The notes under the pieces are model-generated. The model searched no databases. It worked only from the letters and a program-made list of their open reading frames with translations, and had not been told where the DNA came from. From the NCBI RefSeq assembly GCF_913774285.1, contig NZ_CAJYHX010000019.1, forward strand, positions 148,917 through 212,916: DNA of 64,000 nucleotides, in the 5' to 3' direction. Position 1 is the first letter of the stretch. Each line of letters opens with the position of its first letter. The translations under genes were made by a program, and so were the position numbers. Below, piece after piece: positions 59,198 to 64,000 of this stretch. Source of the DNA: an uncultured Sphingomonas sp. (lineage in GTDB: Bacteria > Pseudomonadota > Alphaproteobacteria > Sphingomonadales > Sphingomonadaceae).

Positions 59198-60280
59198 TCA
59201 TCGGTTGGCTGCCGCGAGCAGTTCGCTGGCGATGTTGCCGAGCGGGATCACCCGCTCCGCCGCATCCCGGGCGATCGCCTCCTTGGGCATGCCGAACACG
59301 ACCGAGGTCGCCTCGTCCTGCGCGAAGGTGCGCGCACCGGCCTGGCGCATCTCAAGCAGACCGCGGGCGCCGTCGTCGCCCATGCCGGTCATGATGATGC
59401 CTACCGCATTCGAGCCCGCCGCGCGGGCTGCCGAGCGGAACAGCACGTCCACGGACGGGCGGTGCCGCGAGACCAGCGGTCCGTCGCGAACCGAAACATA
59501 GTAGCGCGCGCCCTGTCGTTCGAGCATCAGATGCTTGCCGCCCGGCGCGATCAGTACCTGGCCACGCAGCACCGGATCACCGTTCGCCGCCTCCTTGACG
59601 TCCACCTCGCAGAGACTGTCCAGCCGCTGGGAGAAGGCGCGGGTGAAATGCTCGGGCATGTGCTGGACGATGACGATGCCGGGCGAATTGGAGGGCAGCG
59701 CCTCCAGCACCTCGCGCAACGCCTCGGTACCGCCGGTCGAGGCGCCGATGCAGACGACCATCTCGGTCGTGCGGCTCATCGGGCGATTGTCCGGCGGCGG
59801 CAGCATCACGTCGGCGGTGAGCTTCTTCGGCGGCGCCTCGCTGCGGAACGACGGGGCGGCGCGGCCGCGCACCTTGGCCCGCGCGGCGGCCTTCACCACG
59901 TCGCGGATCTGGAGGTGATGTTCTGCGAGATGATCGGCAACGCCGTAGCGCGGCTTGAGGATCACGTCGACCGCGCCCGCCTCCATCGCCTGGAGCAACG
60001 TGTCCGAACCGTCCTCGGTCAGCGACGAGCACATCACCACGGGGATCGGGCACTGCGACATCAGCTTCTTGAGGAAGGTGATCCCGTCCATCCGCGGCAT
60101 CTCGACGTCGAGGGTGATGACGTCGGGCACCGTGTCCTGGATGCGCCGTGCCGCGCTGAACGGATCTGCCGCGGTGCCGATCACTTCGATCGCGGGATCC
60201 TCGCCCAGGATCGAGGCCATGGTCTGGCGCACGCTGGCCGAATCGTCGACGATAAGCACGCGGATCTTGCCGCCGGTCAT
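59198..60280 (-). CDS. cheB: Chemotaxis methylesterase CheB
   Basis: A 360-residue response-regulator methylesterase that removes methyl groups from the chemoreceptor. The receiver domain (~6-125) has phospho-Asp58 in [13 protein letters not shown] linker (~130-170, rich in Arg/Pro) leads to the esterase domain with Ser181 (GASTGG), His207 (VQHMPE) and Asp303 (TGMGDDGA). Length is typical. The ATG at 60280 overlaps the cheR stop by four bases; GGAGGCAGG precedes it. No cheA or cheY is present in the visible part of the operon, so they must lie upstream beyond the window or elsewhere. Confidence 0.95.
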   Translation of the reverse strand: MTGGKIRVLIVDDSASVRQTMASILGEDPAIEVIGTAADPFSAARRIQDTVPDVITLDVEMPRMDGITFLKKLMSQCPIPVVMCSSLTEDGSDTLLQAMEAGAVDVILKPRYGVADHLAEHHLQIRDVVKAAARAKVRGRAAPSFRSEAPPKKLTADVMLPPPDNRPMSRTTEMVVCIGASTGGTEALREVLEALPSNSPGIVIVQHMPEHFTRAFSQRLDSLCEVDVKEAANGDPVLRGQVLIAPGGKHLMLERQGARYYVSVRDGPLVSRHRPSVDVLFRSAARAAGSNAVGIIMTGMGDDGARGLLEMRQAGARTFAQDEATSVVFGMPKEAIARDAAERVIPLGNIASELLAAANR

Positions 60281-61137
60281 GCCTGCCTCCTCTGGAAGAC
60301 GGTGCTGCCCACGGGCGTGAGCGGCAGGCCCATGCCATGGACGGATTCCGAATGGCCGAGGAAGAGATATCCGTTCGGCGCCAGGCAATCGAGCAGCCGG
60401 GTAAGGACGGCGCGCTGCGTTGGCTTGTCAAAATAGATCAATACGTTGCGACAGAAAATCAGGTGCATCGGTTCGCCCACCGGATAGCTTTCATCCATCA
60501 GGTTGAGGCGGGCAAAGCCGACCGTGCTGCGCAGCTCCGGGGCGATCCGCACCTCGCGGCGACGGCGATCCGTGGGCAGGCGAACATAGGCGCGCTGCAG
60601 CGCCGTCGGCACCGGGGCCAGCATGTCTGCCGGGTAGATGCCCTTGCGCGCGGTGGCGAGCACGTCGGTGTCGATGTCGGTCGCCAGAATGCCGAAGTCG
60701 AAGCCGCCATAGCGCCCGGCATGGTCGTCGAGCACCATGGCCAGTGTGTAGGGTTCCGCCCCGATCGAGCAGGCGGCGCTCCAGACCCGCAACGAGCGGA
60801 CGCCCTGCTCGAGCAGCGTGGGCAGCGCCGTCTCCACCAGAAAGTCGAAATGCGCCGGCTCACGGAAGAAGTCGGTCTTGTTGGTGGTGACGGCGTTGAT
60901 CAGCAGCGGGATTTCCGTCGCGGCGAGCGTTCCCGCGAAAAGCGCCTCGCAATAGGCGTTGAGCGTGTCGATCCCCACCGCCTGCAGCCGGCGCCGCAGC
61001 CGGCCCTCGACCATCGTCTTCTTCGGGTCGGGCAGCTTGATGCCGGCTACCTCGTAGACATACTGGGCCAGCCGCGCGAAATTGCGTGCGCTCAGCGTAT
61101 CGGCGCGGGCGGCGACGAGGGCGTGGGCGGCGGTCAC
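60277..61137 (-). CDS. cheR: Chemotaxis methyltransferase CheR
   Basis: A 286-residue SAM-dependent methyltransferase for receptor glutamates. The N-terminal domain (~10-85; [35 protein letters not shown]) and the catalytic domain ([51 protein letters not shown]) are complete. The canonical S-x-G-E-E-P-Y reads S-I-G-A-E-P-Y here. No ATG exists near the expected start, so I use GTG 61137, 22 bases after the cheW stop. Its 3' end overlaps cheB by four bases. Confidence 0.94.
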   Translation of the reverse strand: MTAAHALVAARADTLSARNFARLAQYVYEVAGIKLPDPKKTMVEGRLRRRLQAVGIDTLNAYCEALFAGTLAATEIPLLINAVTTNKTDFFREPAHFDFLVETALPTLLEQGVRSLRVWSAACSIGAEPYTLAMVLDDHAGRYGGFDFGILATDIDTDVLATARKGIYPADMLAPVPTALQRAYVRLPTDRRRREVRIAPELRSTVGFARLNLMDESYPVGEPMHLIFCRNVLIYFDKPTQRAVLTRLLDCLAPNGYLFLGHSESVHGMGLPLTPVGSTVFQRRQA

Positions 61138-61159
61138 GCAGCGGGCACCCGCAGCTTGA

Positions 61160-61642
61160 TCAGGCCGCCGCGGCCGGGCGGTCGAGCACCCCGGCTTCGG
61201 CGGACGAGAAGATCCGGCCCATCTCGACCAGCACGACGAAGCCATCGGCGCGCCGGAAGACGCCGCCGATATAGTCGGACGGCCAGCGGACGCCGATATC
61301 GGGCGCCGCCTCCAGCTGATCGGTGGCGACGCTGCACACTTCGAGCACGCGATCGACGACGAGCCCGAGCATCAGCACCCGGTCGCCGATCGGCACGTCG
61401 ACCACCAGGATCCGCGTGCTCGGCGTCGGCTCGGTGGCGGGCAGGCCGAGGCGGAGGCGCAGATCCACCGTCGTTACGCCTTGCCCGCGCATGTCGGTGA
61501 GGCCCAGCAGATAGTCGGGGCCGTTGGGCACGCGGAAGGTCTCGCGATAGTCGAGGATCTCGCGGACGAGCGAGACCGGCACCGCGAATACTTCCGCGCC
61601 CAGGCCGAAGGTGACGATCTGCAGCTCGGCCCCGCCGGTCAT
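61160..61642 (-). CDS. cheW: Chemotaxis coupling protein CheW
   Basis: A 160-residue adaptor made of the two-lobed SH3-like CheW fold that links receptors to the kinase CheA. Signatures: [42 protein letters not shown] (the conserved G-L-x-x-x-R-G), and [22 protein letters not shown]. Its ATG overlaps the receptor stop by four bases. A second CheW-like protein lies at the window edge upstream of the receptor, so the operon encodes two couplers. Confidence 0.94.
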   Translation of the reverse strand: MTGGAELQIVTFGLGAEVFAVPVSLVREILDYRETFRVPNGPDYLLGLTDMRGQGVTTVDLRLRLGLPATEPTPSTRILVVDVPIGDRVLMLGLVVDRVLEVCSVATDQLEAAPDIGVRWPSDYIGGVFRRADGFVVLVEMGRIFSSAEAGVLDRPAAAA

Positions 61643-63681
61643 GCCGCCTGCACTCCGAAATCGGAGTCGTCGGCATCCGGGCCGCCGCTGTGCAGGTCGA
61701 GCGCGAAGCCGTGCGCACGTGCCTGCTGCTCGGCCACCGACGGGCCGCGGGGCGCGGCCTTGGGTGCCTTGGCGGCGGGCCGGCTGCGCGGTGCTTCGGC
61801 GGCGCGGGGGCGCGCTGCCTTGGGCACGTCGCGCTGGCCGCCACCCTGCAGCTGGAAATAGGCGATGCTGGCCTGCAACTCGTCCGCCTGGGCCGCGAGC
61901 TCAACCGAGGTCGCCGAGATTTCCTCGGAGGCGCCGGCATTCTGCTGAGTCACCTGGTCGAGCTGCTGGATCGCCTTGTTGATCTGCACGGCACCGATGT
62001 CCTGCTCCCGGCAGGCGGCGCTGATCTCGCTGACCAGCTCGGCGGTGCGGCGAATGTCCGGCACCAGCTTGCGCAGCATCTCGCCGGCTTCGACCGCGGC
62101 CTTGACCGTCTCGGACGAGACCGAGCTGATCTCGGCGGCGGCACCCTGGCTGCGCTCGGCCAGCTTGCGCACTTCCGAGGCGACCACGGCGAAGCCGCGG
62201 CCATGCTCGCCGGCGCGCGCGGCTTCCACCGCGGCATTGAGCGCCAGCAGATCGGTCTGGCGGGCGATTTCCTGCACGATGCCGATCTTCTCGGCAATCG
62301 TCCGCATGGCGCCTACCGCGCGCTCGACCGCCTCGCCGCTGCTTTCGGCGGAGAGCGCCGACTGGCGCGCCATCTTCTCGGTCTGCACGGCGTTTTCGGT
62401 GTTCTGGCGGATATTCGCCGCCATCTGCTCCATCGAGGCGGAGACCTCCTCGGTCGCGGCGGCCTGTTCGGTCGCGCCCTGCGACAGCTGCTCGGAGCTC
62501 GCCGAAAGCTCCTGGCTCCCCGAAGCGACCTGTTCGGCCGAGGTGCGGGTATCGGCGATGATCACGCGCAGCCGGTCGATCATGCGGACCAGCGATTTGC
62601 CGAGCATGTCGTCGTCGCACAGCGGCTTGTGGTTGATCGTGAGGTTGCCCTCCGCGATCTTGTTGGCGAGATCGGCGGTGACGCGGAGATTGTCGATCAG
62701 CAGGTTGATCGCGTCGCGCATGCGGCGGTGATCGCCTTCGCACGTCATGTCGAACCGCGCACGCAGGTCACCCGAGCTGACCAGGCCGAGAACGCGATTG
62801 CCTTCCACGAGGGGGATGACGATCGCATCGAGCATGCCGTTGATGCCGGAGATCAGCGACGCGAAATCGCCGACGAAGCGCTTCTCGTTGCCGCGCTCGT
62901 TGAGCTGGCCGGCAGTGGTGGCTGCGATCAGCCGCTGCACTTCCACCGTGATCTCGATCAGGTTCTTGCGGAGCGTCTCGACCGTGTCGTTGATGAACGC
63001 CTTCTTGCCCGGAAACTGCTCGAGCGGCGCTTCGAAATTGCCTTCGCCGAACTGCTTGATGCACGCCATCGCCTGCTTCTTCACGGCGATATGGGCGGCG
63101 ACCATCTCGTTGACGCCCTTGGCCATCACGGCAAAGTCGCCCGGGAATTTGTTCACGGCAAGGAAGACGTCGATGTCTCCCTTCTCGTGCTCGGAGTACA
63201 TCTGCTGCATCTCGCTGAGGATGCTCTTGAGGTTGGACCGCAGCGTCTCGATGATGTCGTTGATAAACGCCTTCTTGCCGGGCAGCCGCTCGAGCTTGGC
63301 CTCGAAATCGCCATTGCCGAATGCCTCGACACAGGCCATCGCCTTCTTCTTCACGGCGATGTGGCTGGCGACCAGCGCGTTCACGCGATTGGCGATCGCG
63401 GCGAAGCTGCCCTGAAACTCCTCGACCGGCAGTATCACGTCGATATCGCCTCGGTCGTGCTCGGCCTGCATCTCCGCGACACGCTCGCCCAACGCCTGTA
63501 CCGGCCGGGCGGCCTTGTCGAGCAGGCTGTTGATCGCGACGAGGATCTCGCGCGTCTGCCCTTTCGTCAGCGAGGGATCGGTCCGCTCGCTGATATCGCC
63601 GCGCGCCATCGCGCTCTCCACGCGCGCGAGCTCCGCCAGAACGGTATTGCCCGCCACGCCACCAAGAATATTGATCGACAT
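61639..63681 (-). CDS. Soluble methyl-accepting chemotaxis protein with HAMP-like repeats
   Basis: A 680-residue chemoreceptor without signal peptide or membrane helix, so it is cytoplasmic. The N-terminal half holds tandem ~95-residue units, the clearest being [20 protein letters not shown] with [12 protein letters not shown] and its copy [20 protein letters not shown] with [13 protein letters not shown] read these as poly-HAMP-like modules. A HAMP (~300-365) and the signalling domain (~375-615) follow, with the tip [20 protein letters not shown] then [20 protein letters not shown]. There is no CheR-tethering pentapeptide at the C-terminus. ATG 63681 is used since GAGAGG lies six bases ahead; ATG 63687 is too close to it. 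Confidence 0.92.
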   Translation of the reverse strand: MSINILGGVAGNTVLAELARVESAMARGDISERTDPSLTKGQTREILVAINSLLDKAARPVQALGERVAEMQAEHDRGDIDVILPVEEFQGSFAAIANRVNALVASHIAVKKKAMACVEAFGNGDFEAKLERLPGKKAFINDIIETLRSNLKSILSEMQQMYSEHEKGDIDVFLAVNKFPGDFAVMAKGVNEMVAAHIAVKKQAMACIKQFGEGNFEAPLEQFPGKKAFINDTVETLRKNLIEITVEVQRLIAATTAGQLNERGNEKRFVGDFASLISGINGMLDAIVIPLVEGNRVLGLVSSGDLRARFDMTCEGDHRRMRDAINLLIDNLRVTADLANKIAEGNLTINHKPLCDDDMLGKSLVRMIDRLRVIIADTRTSAEQVASGSQELSASSEQLSQGATEQAAATEEVSASMEQMAANIRQNTENAVQTEKMARQSALSAESSGEAVERAVGAMRTIAEKIGIVQEIARQTDLLALNAAVEAARAGEHGRGFAVVASEVRKLAERSQGAAAEISSVSSETVKAAVEAGEMLRKLVPDIRRTAELVSEISAACREQDIGAVQINKAIQQLDQVTQQNAGASEEISATSVELAAQADELQASIAYFQLQGGGQRDVPKAARPRAAEAPRSRPAAKAPKAAPRGPSVAEQQARAHGFALDLHSGGPDADDSDFGVQAA

Positions 63682-63837
63682 AAACATCCTCTCGTCACAG
63701 CTTTTCGAAGTCAGTTTCCGGATAATCGCGAAGGGGTTATCCGGCTTCGGCGTGGATCCTCAGGCGAACTGCAGCCGCCCGCACCAGCTGGGCGCCATGC
63801 GTCGACCACGGCATCGGCAGCGGGGTGCGGCAACGGG

Positions 63838-64000
63838 TCATGCGCCGGCCCCGACGGTTGCCTTGCCGATGAAGGCGGCGAAGATGGCGTGGAGGTCCGG
63901 CAGGACGACGACACCGTCGTCGCGGCGGACCAGGGTGCGGACGAACTGGCGGCGCCAGCGCATGCCGACGGTGGGGGGCTCCTCGCTTGCGGTTTCGGCA
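63838..64000 (-). CDS. CheW-like protein, C-terminal part (cut by window edge)
   Basis: Minus-strand frame open from the window end to a TGA at 63838-63840, 54 codons. It reads VGMRWRRQFVRTLVRRDDG then VVVLPDLHAIFAAF, which matches the final beta strands and helix of CheW-like domains. The gap of ~155 bases to the receptor start suggests it is the preceding gene in the same operon. The rest of the gene is outside the window. Confidence 0.65.
   Translation of the reverse strand, partial: AETASEEPPTVGMRWRRQFVRTLVRRDDGVVVLPDLHAIFAAFIGKATVGAGA

Noticed and set aside
57329..60436. 1035-codon plus-strand open frame across the chemotaxis operon
   Set aside because: It is His/Arg/Gly-rich, has no domain and lies fully antisense to cheB, cheR and the interrupted gene; a GC-phase shadow.
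63737..63841. 34-codon frame overlapping the CheW-like stop by ATGA
   Set aside because: Too short, no recognisable product; the overlap could be chance in a GC-rich sequence.

Overview
The window is a GC-rich, gene-dense chromosomal segment that looks like a sphingomonad (Sphingomonadales, Alphaproteobacteria). The reasons are the four large TonB-dependent receptors, the gltA / gltX-remnant / comEC / lexA / moeA neighbourhood, a lexA box of the alphaproteobacterial GAAC-N7-GAAC type, and DUF2336 and PilZ proteins. The assignment comes from gene content and remembered synteny, not from a database search. I see no rRNA, tRNA, CRISPR array, insertion sequence or prophage. GC-rich codon phase creates many long antisense open frames (up to 1035 codons), which I treat as shadows.

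Layout. 1-5.1 kb (+): end of a DOMON-like protein, a NamZ/DUF1343 muramidase, a degenerate nucleotidyltransferase-like membrane protein, a DUF2336 protein and a sensor ATPase that seems to lack its phosphoacceptor His. 5.1-8.2 kb: small secreted protein, small conserved protein, lipoprotein and L,D-transpeptidase. 8.3-12.4 kb (+): sugar MFS transporter, SGNH hydrolase and translationally coupled GH97 glycosidase. 12.6-17.5 kb: ABC exporter, TonB receptor, convergent MarR regulator. 17.6-25 kb: citrate synthase, decayed gltX fragment, ComEC, class B3 metallo-beta-lactamase fold protein, secreted protein, LexA with its own SOS box. 25-31 kb: MoeA, PilZ protein, AstD, SelO, alpha/beta hydrolase. 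31-35 kb: TonB receptor and an alpha-toroid (squalene-cyclase-like) protein.

35.4-44.8 kb holds the most cohesive metabolic unit. A five-gene minus-strand operon (double DUF1080 protein, Gfo/Idh/MocA, divergent ApbE-like, Gfo/Idh/MocA, Gfo/Idh/MocA) is divergent from a sugar-type TonB receptor. I read it as uptake plus periplasmic oxidation and cleavage of a glycoside through 3-keto sugars; the substrate is unknown.

44.9-50.9 kb (+) is a tightly overlapping signalling operon: a CHASE3/GAF hybrid kinase with three receiver domains, CheR, a CheB catalytic domain without receiver, and a receiver-histidine kinase. It has no chemoreceptor, CheA or CheW. 51-57.3 kb: an MHS-family transporter with a large soluble insertion, a siderophore/metal-type TonB receptor behind a 20-bp dyad, and an M14 metallocarboxypeptidase. 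57.4-64 kb (-) is a conventional chemotaxis operon (CheW-like, soluble receptor, CheW, CheR, CheB) whose last gene, a helical protein with a CheZ-like D-x-x-x-Q motif and two degenerate receptor-tip-like segments, is split by an in-frame TAG.
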